Below, piece by piece: positions 24,701 through 33,060 of a DNA stretch of 64,000 nt. The notes below the pieces were generated by a model. That model worked only from the letters and a program-made list of their open reading frames with translations. It did no database searches and was not told where the DNA came from. A program made the translations under genes and the position numbers. This stretch comes from Triatoma infestans (Eukaryota > Arthropoda > Insecta > Hemiptera > Reduviidae). Each line of letters begins with the position of its first letter. The first letter of the stretch is position 1. Where the stretch lies: positions 62,001 through 126,000 of the forward strand of contig JAAEAF010014913.1 in assembly GCA_011037195.1 (NCBI GenBank), written 5' to 3'.

Positions 24701-27700
24701 GTTTTTGCCTTTGTCTTTATTTTATACCATTAACTGTATCCAGATTTATGTTTAAAAAAAAGTATCTATCTAAGTATCTAAGAAATTAATATTTTCTTAA
24801 AATCAACAGGCAATGTAAAAGAAAAATACTAATTATACATTATGTGTGTTTATGTATAATACATCAACCAAAAATTTGTAGGCTATTCCTTGAAAATGTA
24901 TTAATTAAACTTACCAGTTTTACTCTTTCATTCGGTGACGATTTAAATAGATAAAATTTAAAAAAAAAAATACAATTTATAAAAAGCAATATGTCAGTAT
25001 TACCTAATTAAATTTACAAAACGCTATGAATTTAGTAAAAATGGTTCAATTTTTATACTGTAGAGTGCATCTCTACTCACTGAGGTAACTACACTATAGC
25101 TAAGGAATTGAGAGAGCAGCGCACCCTAGTAGTACAGACATTCTGCTTTTTACGGTTAATTAATGATAAGTTTATTAAATATATTTATCATTTTGATTTT
25201 TTCCTATAGATTTCGACGTTTTTTCTTGTAAAGAAAACGAATAATTTGTAAAAAATTTTATTTAAGGAAATAATTTTTACATAAATATTAATAAATTCTT
25301 GTCCCTCCCGTTAGTTGTGAATATGAGAAACAGTATAACAGTTTGGGGTTGATGCCAAGAATTCATACTTACCTGGCGTCGGGGTTACCGTGATCAATAA
25401 GGCGGTTCCTCCAGGGTGAGACCTTTCCATTGCACTAAGGTTAGGTTGACCCCTGCGAATGTCCCAAATGTGGATATCTCGGTCGCATAATTTTTGATAG
25501 TCGGGACTGCGTTCGCGCTGTCCCGGATAATTGAATAAAAAGTATAAATATGATATAATGTTCTTTAGGTTTATTCTATTAAATATAAATACGATATTAG
25601 GTTCTTTAGATTTAGTCTTCAATCATAATATAGTCTTTGATACATCTAAAAGTGTAGATACGATCTTAACATATATGGCCCTGTTGCAGTACTATAACTA
25701 GGGATGGTCAGTAGATATATATATATATATATAAACAAAGCTAATTGGACATTTTTTTGTTTTATATAGCAATTTATTACTTTGTACTTTCTCACACTCC
25801 TAGTAACAGGAAATATTGCGATCCTGTCAGATTTTCGAAATTGAGTTATCACCGGAAATATATTTACGTATGCCTGAATATGAAAAAATTGTTCTTAGTG
25901 ATGGGGTGTGTGATGTGGTGTGTTAACAGAATATCTCAAAAACGAAAAACCTCAGAAAGCTCAACGTTTATATTCCGTCTAAGTACTATCAGCGCATCCA
26001 GTCACGAAGATTTCGGGAAAGATACATCAACCATAATTGCGAATTTACTGAAATTTTTTTTTTAGTTTTTCGTGATTTTCTCACAAACGGACCCCTCTAT
26101 TTTCTTGAAAATTTGTAAACTGTCTCCCCACTCCTCACAAATACCTATCACTTTTATTTGAAACATTTTCATTTTGAAAGATTTTTTGGGGGTTCTGGGG
26201 GGTACAGTAGCGTTATGTTTTCCTTAAAAGTACCACTTAAGTAGAATATATGGTTATAACACCTACATAATATTAATAATACACATTAGAAGCATTGATA
26301 AAATTCCAAATTTTGAAGAAAATCGGTTAACCGGAAGTCCGACTTATTAGAATAAGGTTTTTGAGTTTTTTTTTAATTTCCGCGATTTCTTTATTTCACA
26401 TATAAGAACGTATTACTTTTATTCGAAACACTTTTCTCCCAAAAAATATTTTGGATAGTTGTGCGGAATTAGTGGCGTTAATTTCAAACTTTATATTAAC
26501 TAGTTCAGCTTTTTTAGAGCGCTCTACTGGGCCGTAATATAATCATCACTTCTCTACTTTTCTAAAAAAACAAAATCTTTCCAACTGGGAAGAGAAATGG
26601 CAAACAGTGCAGCTGTCAAATAAACTAAGGAATATCAAGGGTACCACAAAGAAATGGTCAACCTCAAATCGAGAATCTCGGCGAGAAGAAGTGTCCTAGC
26701 GAGAATGAGACTCGGTCACACACTGTTGACACACAACCACATATTTCGAAGAGAAACTCAGCCGGTATGCAGCGCTTGCAATACAATATTAACGGTCCCG
26801 CATATTCTATTGGAATGTTCGAAATATGTAAACGCGCGGGGAAAAGTAAATTTACCGACCAGTTTTACAGATGTATTAAGTGACAATGAGGGCAATATCA
26901 ATAAGACTTTCGAATATCTTAGGGAGGTTCATCTATTTCATTTGTTGTGAAATTAGCTGTACATATGTATGTGTTTAGTTGTTTGCTGGTGTCTTGTGTA
27001 TAGGTATTTATTTTATAAGTGATATAAGGGAGTAGAGGAATATGATTAGACCTAGTGTGGGTTTGCTGTAGAAATTGTTAGAGTGGTGGGATATGCATCC
27101 CTGATGAATCCTTCCACCTTAAAAACCTTTAAAAAATCCAGAAAAAAAAACTTCTCTATCTGCCTAGATTAGTATAGGCAGGTATTTATCCCCTACCATC
27201 TCTACATTTATATGTTACGACAAATATGTAAAATTCGAGTTTAAAAGAGATTTGTCATTTTAAGGAGTAAGAGAAAGTCGTGTGACTACTATTAAACACC
27301 AGAATTTTTAGATATTTTGTTCACCAACCTCTTTTTTTACTTTCTCTTACTCCTAGTAAGATTGAGTCCGTCTGGAATGATACCTGATATATAGTGGGGT
27401 GCTACAAAATGTCTGAGTATTTTTGTCTCTTAATCGTCAACCGCACTTTATTAAAAGTTACTTCACTAAACACTAATTAACTAAAAGTTTCTTATTACCA
27501 CTTTTACGCCTTTTACTTTCAGTCCATGCTTTTGTATGCCTAACCTATGCCGAAAAGCAAAACGCGGTAACCGATATTATATAAAACACAATAAAATTTA
27601 AGGTACGCCAAAGAGACAAATAAAAATAATTGTAAATATAACAAGGGGCGTACAAATAAAATAAGAATTGCAGCTAAATATGTAAGCAATAAACAAGAGA

Positions 27701-30259
27701 TAGATTAAATAGAAATAAGCAACGGGTTAAATAGATATAAATAAATAATTGAATAGAAGTGAATTGACACAAATAGTGCTGAGGATGAAGAGGGAAGGGA
27801 TTCTCAGTGGCAGCGCGCTGGACTAGTAATGCGGAGGTCCCGGTCGAGTACAGCAATGCCGCCCTAAGATTTTTTCTTCCTAGGAGCCTTTACAGCACGC
27901 TGTCCGGTGATGGACAGACAGTGTTGTCTGTAATGAGAGAACACTGTCCGGAAGCCGGCAATGCACTGAGAAGGCTCTGACCTTTGGGGTAGCTATATGG
28001 GCTTTGGTTAGCAATAGAGCTTGGTCCCTTCCCACAGATAATAATAATAAAAAATTCTTTAAAGAAATACAAATTTTAACCTCAGCATAGTTTTGAAAAG
28101 TGATTGATATCAGATAGAAGAAATTTTCTCTCTTCAAGCATGCCCTGGTTGAACAAAAAAAATAAAAGAACGTAAAAATGTACATACATACATACAGTTA
28201 ATATTTTAAAATTTCTAAATTCTGTACATAGTTTTTCAATTTTCAGCTCCAAGTGATCGCCAAACTTTGGAATGGGCATTTGCAGAATATGCACGTCTAA
28301 CGTGCATAAAATTTGTTCCCAGGGTTAATGAAATAGATTACATATATATCACTAACGATCGAGAAGGATGTTATTCGTCAATAGGACGAGTAGGAGGACC
28401 TCAAAAAATAAATTTACAATCGCCAGGATGTGTCCAACGTGGAACAGTAATACATGAATTGATGCATGTAGTTGGATTTTTTCATGAGCATACCAGATGG
28501 GATCGGAATAGATATGTCACAATTGACTACAGAAATATACTACCAGGTAAGAATATTCATAGAACTTTTTACTTTCTCTTATCCTTGTAAGAGGAAGTAT
28601 TGTAATCGTGTTAAATTTTCGATATCGAGTTTCCACCGGAAATATCCGTTTTGAGGTCCCCTGAGTCCAAAAAAGTGGTTTTTAGCAAATGGTCTGTGTG
28701 TGTATGTGTACAACAGCTCAAAAACGAAAAACTGTAGAAACTTGAAATTCCGTTTAGGTATCACCATGGCATCTGACAGTACATTATCTGTCAAAATTCC
28801 TCAACTGCAATTACCACTTTACTAGTTGTTTTTTTTTACTTTTTTCTCAAAAATGGCTCTGTCGATTTTCTTCAAACTTGGTATATGAACTACACATACA
28901 AAGAGCTACAACTTTTATGTGAAACATTTCTCTAGGAAAATTCATTTAAGGGAATTATCGGGGGCGGGGGGAGTTAGGTTTTCATCTAAAGTGCTATTTC
29001 AGTTTATTAGACAATTCTGTCATCTAAATAATGTTAATTAGAATTGAATATGTTGTTGAAATTCCGAGTTCGATAAAAAAAGGGATAATCGGAAGTGCGT
29101 TTTAGTTAAGTGCTTTTACTAAATGAGTTTTTCACTTTTTCGCAATTTTCTCAAAAATGTCTCCGACGATTTTCTTGAAACTTCCTACATAAACTAAAGA
29201 TACAAAGATCTACAACTTTTATTCAAAACATTTCTCTGGGAAAATTCATTTAAGGGCTTTTAGGAGAGGGGTTGAGTTATGTTTTTCTCTAAAGGCTACC
29301 ATAGTTGATTATACAATTCTATCACCCCAAACAAAATTCATTAGAAATAAATAGATGGCAAAATTCTGAGTTTCAAGAAAATTAGTAAACCGGGAGAGCG
29401 CTTTTACTGAACGGTTTTTTCAGTTTTCGACGAATTTCATTAAATTTGGTACACAAACTATAATATTTGTCAATTTTACAGAATAGGATTAAGAGATAGT
29501 TGTGTGAGTGTTTCACATCAGATTTTTTGTTTGTTTGTTTTGTATTCATTGATTTTTGTGCCTTTCAATTTTATTTTAGTAAAGATAATGTATGTAACAA
29601 TCTTCTATTCTTCTTTAAAAAAATAATAGTTATTTTGTTTGTTAATATCTGCCCAACTTTTAGGACATGAGATAAATTTTGAAAGAGTAAAACGTAAGAC
29701 CACAAACACTTTCAATGTGGAATATGATTATCGAAGCATTATGCATTATTCTGAGTCTGCTTTTTCTAGAAATGGAAACCCTACTATTATAGCCAAAGTA
29801 AGTTGATGTATTTTGTTTTGAGATTTTTTTCCGTTTCATGTGTATCTTTCCTTGTTACTTACTGGTTTCATAACTAGTCAAGTGATCACTTTGACAATAA
29901 GCGAAACCCAGTTGGTAGCAAGAAAAAGAGAAGCAGGATGAAATGAAACGAATCTAAGCTATTTACTAGCCATGGGCCTAATCAACATATTCATATATTC
30001 CCGAATTTTAAAGAAATACCAGAAATGAATGAATTTATGAATATAAGAGTAACATTGAAGGAACTGATGTATGTTCACTTGAGAAGGTTCAGTTACTTAG
30101 AAACTGTCCTAACATTTCTTCAAAAGACTAAAAGCTTAATGAAATTATGTATTAAAGGTTCCAGGAGTAACCATGGGTCAGAGAATACATTTTTCCAAGA
30201 AGGATGTGAAAAAGATTCGAAGAATGTATAAATGTGCAAGAGGACGTTCCTATTTGTAG
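9603..30259 (+). CDS. Astacin-family zinc metalloprotease, secreted (five exons)
   Basis: Five exons (9603-9756, 23916-24092, 28247-28546, 29664-29797, 30158-30259) join in one frame to 289 codons including the stop. Residues 1-18 are a signal peptide ending at VFS-Q. The propeptide carries the aspartate-switch motif VEGDI (about 73-77). The catalytic domain has HELMHVVGFFHEHTRWDRN (180-198), holding the HExxHxxGxxH zinc ligands and catalytic Glu181, and the Met-turn SIMHY (235-239). Exactly four cysteines are present in the catalytic domain (130, 152, 172, 281), as needed for the two conserved astacin disulfides. The length suits single-domain insect astacins, secreted proteases often of digestive or extracellular function. 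The last motif residue is Asn where Asp is usual. The ATG at 9603 is chosen because it starts the signal peptide; an in-frame ATG exists at 9582. Confidence 0.9.
10450..10822 (-). mobile_element. mariner transposase relic, C-terminal part
   Basis: Minus-strand reading gives TVEIDNFIGQFLTF, then GNDDELLKK, then RLPKICANLVV / GGDYEEKF in shifting frames, matching the order TVEmL..F.W, NDDEL, GGDYxEK at the end of mariner transposases. It is decayed, with many stops. It lies head-to-head with the + strand fragment at 10870-11045. Confidence 0.6.
10870..11045 (+). mobile_element. mariner transposase relic, catalytic region
   Basis: Reads DDFLRPHTAGTVEMLRQF and RWAIFDFYPCSP, then after a +1 shift PDLTPGDYGILF. 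These correspond to the DNARPHxA and YSPDLxPxDY motifs that carry the second and third catalytic aspartates in mariner (D34D). It is truncated on both sides. Confidence 0.7.
11046..12960. other. AT-rich intronic DNA, no gene seen
   Basis: No coding signal. There is a short GA-rich stretch at 11157-11180 and homopolymer A at 11622-11643. The segment 12770-12950 may be a diverged copy of the dispersed TIR repeat (lines such as AATATTGCTGGGAGTTCAAA), but this is weak. Confidence 0.4.
13170..13844 (-). repeat. Dispersed TIR repeat family, inverted copy
   Basis: Reverse-complemented, this starts TACTTTCTCTAACTACTGTAAGAGG at 13844. It runs through CACCGGAAATACACGTTTTG, then TACAAAGAGCTACAACTTTT and AAGGGCACTTTTAGGGAAGG, the same order as the + strand copy at 28568-29526. 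The lower boundary is approximate. Confidence 0.7.
13845..14884. other. AT-rich intronic DNA, partial repeat traces
   Basis: A further piece of the TIR family may lie at 13858-13960 (GGTTAACTAGAAGTGCGATTTG). From 14660 to 14884 the DNA is probably the 3' untranslated tail of the minus-strand LINE that follows. No gene seen. Confidence 0.4.
14885..15529 (-). mobile_element. LINE ORF2 C-terminal fragment with zinc knuckle
   Basis: A 107-codon frame (MFACNFRLHMKYIKKIVNVM..., WAKEWLRLLNEFNLIDVSDA) is followed after shifts by CPVCNMNVREDLFHFLFE, a CxxC...H knuckle, and by GGCGWGLLAYNVKKAYEFR with a stop at 14885-14887. The layout matches the C-terminal tail of a hemipteran/coleopteran-type LINE polyprotein and resembles the fragment at 31879-32641. 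It is inactive. Confidence 0.7.
15530..17627. other. AT-rich intronic DNA, no recognised gene
   Basis: One minus-strand frame at 16202-16438 (ALSFEIADVNLLDAKEIAPD) has unusually balanced composition, but no splice signals were found flanking it and no family was recognised. The rest shows nothing. Confidence 0.35.
17628..17724 (-). CDS. Orphan internal exon, antisense within astacin intron 1
   Basis: On the minus strand, TTTTTGTTTTTCAG ends at 17725 and the 97-nt segment stays open, reading LWHWRRYLYSNHEYEEPI and then SHIEWRLEVRYDGR. It ends at a perfect GTAAGT donor (17627-17622). It is GC-richer than its surroundings and has a protein-like composition rich in Trp, Tyr and Arg. Start phase is 0 and end phase is 1 if this frame is right. 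No partner exon was found and the family was not recognised. It could belong to a gene running antisense through the astacin intron, or be a captured fragment. Confidence 0.5.
17725..18820. other. AT-rich intronic DNA, no gene seen
   Basis: Two minus-strand frames (18024-18245, 18299-18499) are phenylalanine/isoleucine-rich and look random. Confidence 0.4.
18830..19046 (+). mobile_element. LINE reverse-transcriptase fragment, 5' side of insertion
   Basis: Broken frames read WIENNNIL, a GLRKGTQ-like block, IYAFFIDL and AFDLIDMLSPIMKVCLPNLF, the approach to and motif A (AFDxID) of a LINE RT. The RT reading resumes after 20292 with the YADD motif, so the intervening 1.24 kb is an insertion. Confidence 0.7.
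19047..20289. mobile_element. 1.24-kb insertion made mostly of a long palindrome
   Basis: The segment is bounded by the same 13 bp, TTCTTATGATTAT (19034-19046 and 20290-20302), which reads as a target-site duplication. About 64 bp of unique sequence is followed by the inverted repeat. The right end carries CCTGGCTGTAAATCTGGTTC near the boundary, resembling 3' ends of some insect Penelope-like/LINE retroelements (recalled, not searched). The two 130-140-codon frames here merely translate the two arms and are not genes. Confidence 0.75.
19111..20292. repeat. Inverted repeat, arms about 580 bp, 23-nt loop
   Basis: The left arm 19111-19688 and right arm 19712-20292 are near-identical reverse complements; the few differences include an ATT indel near 19280/20125 and single substitutions. 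The loop is 19689-19711. Such similarity implies a recent origin or ongoing arm correction. Confidence 0.95.
20303..20820 (+). mobile_element. LINE reverse-transcriptase fragment with YADD, 3' side
   Basis: LAYADDVNKALN near 20405-20440 is RT motif C. Downstream, AAFDSIDMLSPIMKVGLPNL at 20750-20815 is a second copy of the motif-A block seen at 18965-19022 (about 85% identical DNA, direct orientation). A partial duplication of the LINE or a second nested copy would explain the order. All frames are broken. Confidence 0.65.
21330..21735 (-). mobile_element. LINE RNase H / zinc-knuckle fragment
   Basis: Minus strand reads HGNDQQADSLIKLGAQ (the GNExAD block of RNase H) and, downstream, ISPMCPLYRQGQEMDVRHL then DACPALQDIR, a CxxC...H...C-like knuckle followed by CPAL, typical of Jockey/R1-like ORF2 ends. 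Stops interrupt it. Confidence 0.7.
21908..22150 (+). mobile_element. tRNA-derived SINE (family 2), copy a
   Basis: The head is tRNA-like: CTCGTGACTAGCGCACTCG (A box region) and GGGGTTCGATTCTTG (B box). The body contains GTGGGAACTACAGTTGGTAGTG and AAATCGCCGTCTGGTAAGCC, and the tail is (ATTT)n. Body words recur at 50020-50283, 55990-56215 and 41445-41535, defining the family. Confidence 0.8.
22151..23915. other. AT-rich intronic DNA, no gene seen
   Basis: No convincing coding frame. The stretch 22930-23115 is slightly more complex (GC-richer near 23080-23100) but unrecognised. Confidence 0.4.
23916..24092 (+). CDS. Astacin exon 2 (propeptide, mature N-terminus)
   Basis: Acceptor TTTATTTAG, donor GTAAGT. 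It encodes residues 53-110 plus split codons at both ends, including NPEELGNYVEGDIVFPRN (propeptide aspartate switch) and KWPHGIIPYTI at the start of the protease domain. Confidence 0.9.
25365..25526 (+). ncRNA. U1 spliceosomal snRNA
   Basis: It begins ATACTTACCTG, the 5' end that pairs with 5' splice sites. The expected helices can be drawn in order: closing helix GGGGT/ACCCC; stem I ACCG/CGGT around the U1-70K loop; stem II with the U1A-binding loop ATTGCAC; stem III TGCGA/TCGCA; the Sm site AATTTTTGA; and stem IV CGGGACTGCG-TTCG-CGCTGTCCCG. Length of 162 nt matches U1. Two conserved sites differ from the usual consensus: loop I reads GATCAATAAG (usual GATCAxGAAG), and the Sm site ends GA rather than GG. 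Stems are intact, so this may be a functional variant or a young pseudogene. No certain PSE promoter was identified, though CTTGTCCCTCCCGTTAG near 25295-25312 sits at about the right distance. Confidence 0.92.
25545..25616. repeat. Imperfect tandem duplication, about 38-bp unit
   Basis: AAATATGATATAATGTTCTT and AAATACGATATTAGGTTCTT, each followed by TAGRTTTA, sit side by side just 3' of the U1 gene. Confidence 0.6.
25776..26515 (+). repeat. Dispersed TIR repeat family, diverged copy
   Basis: Starts TACTTTCTCACACTCCTAGT and continues TTGAGTTATCACCGGAAATA. Two internal units follow with CTTTTATTTGAAACATTTTC and GGTTAACCGGAAGTCCGACT. The order matches the copy at 28568. Confidence 0.65.
26575..26950 (+). 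mobile_element. LINE ORF2 C-terminal fragment (I/Jockey type)
   Basis: Reads SNWEEKWQTVQLSNKLRNIK, then RESRREEV and after a shift RMRLGHTLLTHNHIF, CSACNTILTVPHILLECSKY and FEYLREVHLF, ending at a stop at 26948-26950. This is the classic RLRIGHT...H and CxxC...HxLLEC tail of I/Jockey-type LINEs. One frameshift near 26680 and 5' truncation mark it as dead. Confidence 0.9.
27256..27366. repeat. TIR motifs of the dispersed family facing each other
   Basis: AGGAGTAAGAGAAAGTCGTG at 27274 and TTTACTTTCTCTTACTCCTA at 27340 are inverted relative to each other, about 60 bp apart. The family body does not continue on either side, so this may be a solo end pair. Confidence 0.55.
27785..28050 (+). mobile_element. 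tRNA-derived SINE (family 1), copy b
   Basis: GAAGGGATTCTCAGTGGCAG (A box) and a damaged B box are followed by TTTTTTCTTCCTAGGAGCC, GTCCGGTGATGGACAGACAG and a tail AATAATAATAATAAAAAA. It is more complete at the 3' end than copy a. Minus-strand frames over it are shadows. Confidence 0.8.
28247..28546 (+). CDS. Astacin exon 3 (catalytic zinc-binding domain)
   Basis: Acceptor TTTTCAG, donor GTAAGA. It encodes residues 112-210 with cysteines 130, 152 and 172 and the zinc motif HELMHVVGFFHEHTRWDRN. Codon phase is 1 at both ends. Confidence 0.95.
28568..29526 (+). repeat. Dispersed TIR repeat family, fullest copy
   Basis: The 5' end TACTTTCTCTTATCCTTGT and 3' end AGGATTAAGAGATAGTTGTG are imperfect inverted repeats. 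Inside are two tandem units of about 303 bp, starting near 28855 and 29160, each with GATTTTCTT-AAACTT, TACAA-GAGCTACAACTTTTA and CATTTCTCTRGGAAAATTCA words. A short motif beyond the inverted repeat (GTGAGTGTTTCACATCAGA) is also shared with other copies. No protein is encoded. It sits in astacin intron 3, close to the exon 3 donor. Confidence 0.75.
29664..29797 (+). CDS. Astacin exon 4 (Met-turn)
   Basis: Acceptor AACTTTTAG, donor GTAAGT. It encodes residues 212-255, including the split Gly211 codon and the Met-turn in YDYRSIMHYSESAFSRNG. Confidence 0.95.
30158..30259 (+). CDS. Astacin exon 5 (C-terminus and stop)
   Basis: Reads VPGVTMGQRIHFSKKDVKKI then RRMYKC and an eight-codon end, stopping at 30257-30259. 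It holds the fourth conserved cysteine (281). The acceptor (TATTAAAG) has a poor pyrimidine tract, but phase and family match support it. Confidence 0.9.
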   Translation, partial: VPGVTMGQRIHFSKKDVKKIRRMYKCARGRSYL

Positions 30260-30331
30260 TTACATATTATGAATTGACTTATAGCTGTTTCTGTAGTACC
30301 TGTTTTTTAATGTTCTTGTGATATATAATTA

Positions 30332-30949
30332 TTGGGTTGGTGCAAAAGTGATTGCGGCTTTTTAAATTATTGAACTTTTTTTGATACTGGAAAATTTTGA
30401 AATTTGGTTATGTTATATATCATTTTAATGTGTATTTGTCGGTTTATATGTTTTTGCTAGTGACTTAAAAACTGATAGATTATGTTATAACTATTTTGTG
30501 CTAAATAATGTAAGATAAAAAGCAAATGCGAGCAAATCTCTGAGAACCATTACATTTGAGAAATATGCTCAGCAAATCAATGAGATGCCCCAAAAACTGC
30601 ATCGCCTACAGAATTAGCATTGGCCAACAAAATAAGCCCGAACGAACGTTGAACAACCACGCTTCAAAAGTTGAATGAAATTAGGCTATCTAGTTTTGCC
30701 TCACTCGGCCATATTCATCTTACCTTTCACCAACTGAGTACCATTTCTTCAAACTTTTTGAAAACTAATTGCAGAGAAAACGCTTTCTGAGACTTTGTCC
30801 AATTCCGAAGCATGGACTTTAACGAGAGAGGAATTAACAAACTTATTTCTCTTTGGTAAAAATATGCTGATTATAATGGTTCCTATTTTCTGAAAGATGT
30901 GTTTGACAGTAGTTATAATGAATGAAAATTTCTTTTGCACCATATCCTA
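30332..30949 (+). mobile_element. Internally deleted mariner (irritans-like) with both ends
   Basis: The left end TTGGGTTGGTGCAAAAGTGA and right end TTTCTTTTGCACCATATCCTA are inverted repeats flanked by TA. Inside, the transposase C-terminus is readable in pieces (a PHPPYSPDL-like stretch, then RGINKLISLW and KYADYNGSYFLKDVFDS) with stops. At about 617 bp it is half the length of an autonomous mariner. It begins 72 bp after the astacin stop codon and therefore probably lies in that gene's 3' UTR. Confidence 0.85.
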
Positions 30950-30963
30950 TATTTATTTTGTAA

Positions 30964-30969
30964 AATAAA
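30964..30969 (+). terminator. Candidate polyadenylation signal for astacin
   Basis: AATAAA, the first canonical signal seen after the astacin stop codon, 15 bp beyond the mariner right end. Confidence 0.4.
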
Positions 30970-31149
30970 GTAATTTTTCTCAAAAGAGTTTTTTTTTACT
31001 TCATTTAAGATTTATTTATTTGACTTTTTCTGAAAGGTGTTAGTTAAATGTTATAAGTAACTAAAGTATGGAGTCATTCCAAATCTTTCCTGCATCATTA
31101 TTATGATAGCTTTTAGGCCAAAGGAACCTGATTGAGAAACCTAAATCAA

Positions 31150-31390
31150 TACAATAATGGAGGGTGGAATTATTTTTCCTCTAAAGTGCTGATTTGATTT
31201 TACAGTTTTACTATGTAAATAAAATTAATTAGAAAAAGTAATAGATTGCCAAAATTCCGAATTTTAAAAAAATTATTAAACCGCAAGTGCGTTTTTACTG
31301 AACAGTTTTCGCAATTTTCTTTATAAAAACACCTAGAATTTCATTAAATTTGTGACAATAACTATAAAATTTGTCAATTACAATTTTGTA
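31150..31390 (+). repeat. Dispersed TIR repeat family, partial unit
   Basis: CCTCTAAAGTGCTGATTTGA, CCAAAATTCCGAATTTTAAA and CCGCAAGTGCGTTTTTACTG match the second half of the unit at 29200-29480. Confidence 0.6.
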
Positions 31391-31790
31391 AACTCAGTTA
31401 GAGAACAGAAGACATGCCAACCACATTACAGCAACCACTCATTTACAAAGACATCTTGACGACATTCAACAATGGTGCAACAAATGGAGAATCAAAATTA
31501 ACAGTCTAAAATCTACGCACATGACATTCACACTATGTAAACGTACATGCCCAATAGTTTACTTCGTCGACACCCGCTCCCAGAAAAAACGGTTACAGTT
31601 TCCTGGACTCTACTTAGACTGCCAATTGATTAACTTGGAACCCCAGACTTAAAAGACAGGCTTTGAATCAGAGATTTCGACGTTACGACGACTGCTAGAC
31701 GGAAAACTAAACGACAACCTCTACAACATGATACTAATTTACAAAACTGTAATTCGACCTATATTGCTGCAGCGCCCGCTCTAGCGGTTA
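31391..31790 (+). mobile_element. Jockey-type LINE reverse-transcriptase fragment
   Basis: Frames read HLDDIQQWCNKWRIKINSLK, STHMTFTLCKRTCPIVYF, then LRRLLDGKLNDNLYNMILIY and KTVIRPILLQ. These correspond to the RT region after motif C in Jockey-like elements (WC..WRIKIN..KS, ...IYKTVIRPI). Frameshifts and truncation at both ends show it is inactive. Confidence 0.85.
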
Positions 31791-31878
31791 CATCGCCCCG
31801 GACAAAAAACAAATTGCCACCCCTTAAGAATATATACACTACCGATCATACGATTGGGATCAGATAAAAAATTGGGCC

Positions 31879-32641
31879 TTGAACTACTTCACTATAGTCG
31901 ATCGTGTCCAATTGATATTCTTAAAGTTGCTCTTAAATCTGCCACGACATTTCCCCAATAGTTTCGTTCGCTGGAAGTTGAATGCGGCAAGGGAAAGCCA
32001 AGATTTTTACGAAATCTATGAGATTCTGGCTGAAGATTTTATCGATATAAGCAGCTCACCTTTGAAGATACGCTATAGAAGACTTGTGAAGCTTTTGGAT
32101 TGTTCTGACAATCCTTTTAACTCGGTGGCTCTTGTGAGAGAAATGCTTTATTTTATAGGAGCCCAGGACATCTGGGAGGCGCAGCATGCGGTCGTGGTCT
32201 CTAATAACTTCAAAAAAAATTTTCTCTAAACTGACATCAATGAAGTACTTAACTCTTCATATAACATGCACTATAGATTGATATATCCCTTGGCTAATGG
32301 TAGTTCATAGTAAATATTAGGTGCAGTATCATTAAAACCAGATTGATAGTTCAAATTAGAGTAGCTAGTGATCGTCACCTCAGGATTTTTTGTAATGAAA
32401 TAGCCCATTTATTTGGTCCTAAAAGAGTTGCTTTACTTGTGCGGTGGTCAAAAATGACAATACTATGCACTTAATTTTGAAATGCCCTTACTATAAATGT
32501 TTGAGAAGGATGTTGTTAAATAGCTATTTACCTTCACTCAGTTCTTATGTTTTTGTTAACTTACTAGATATAGAATATAAAGAAAAGTTAAACCACTTAT
32601 TTTATTTTATCTCTGAGGATTTGGAGGAAAGATATACATAG
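31879..32641 (+). mobile_element. LINE ORF2 C-terminal fragment (same type as 14885-15529)
   Basis: A 116-codon frame reads VQLIFLKLLLNLPRHFPNSF, VRWKLNAA..., REMLYFIGAQDIWEA. A second at 32444 has MHLILKCPYYKCLR, a residual knuckle. These blocks are the tail of an insect LINE polyprotein. The frames are separated by about 200 bp of decayed sequence. Confidence 0.65.
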
Positions 32642-32914
32642 GTTTGTAAAGTTATTACTTAATACCTACGAGGAGATCCCTCAAACTCCTTCCCTAAAAT
32701 AACTTGTATAAATGAATAAAGTCTATCAATTTTCCAGAAAAATATCTTGGCAAATAATATGCCAAGAATTATATTAATAGCTTACAAAAGAAATATAATG
32801 TTGAAAAAAGATAGAAAAATACTTGAATTTTATTAATATATATTAACATAATTAATTATTCATTTATTTCTAGTTTAAAAATGAACGCTTTGTTTCAATT
32901 ATATAATGTACAAC

Positions 32915-33060
32915 TAATTTTTTTAGTTTTTGTGATTTTCTCCATAAAAACACCGAAGAATTTTATTAAACTCGGTATAGTAATATAAAGTTAGTCGATT
33001 ACAATTTTGAAAACTGGAGTAAGAGAAACTTGTGTAAGTGTTTCATACCAGATTTTTTTT
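32915..33060 (+). repeat. Dispersed TIR repeat family, 3'-end fragment
   Basis: TTAGTTTTTGTGATTTTCTC, ATTAAACTCGGTATAGTAAT and GGAGTAAGAGAAACTTGTGT then AAGTGTTTCATACCAGATTT reproduce the 3' end of the copy at 28568-29526. Confidence 0.7.

Larger units (their letters stand above)
24093..28246 (+). other. Astacin intron 2 with U1 snRNA, LINE, SINE and TIR-repeat pieces
   Basis: GTAAGT...TTTTCAG. Besides the elements listed separately, 24360-25160 holds low-complexity and a small repeated word (AGCAGCGCACC at 24438 and 25117). The stretch 27100-27250 shows nothing coding. Confidence 0.6.

Noticed and set aside
25311..25622. 103-codon minus frame
   Set aside because: It is the complement of the U1 snRNA gene; RNA structure explains the sequence on the other strand.
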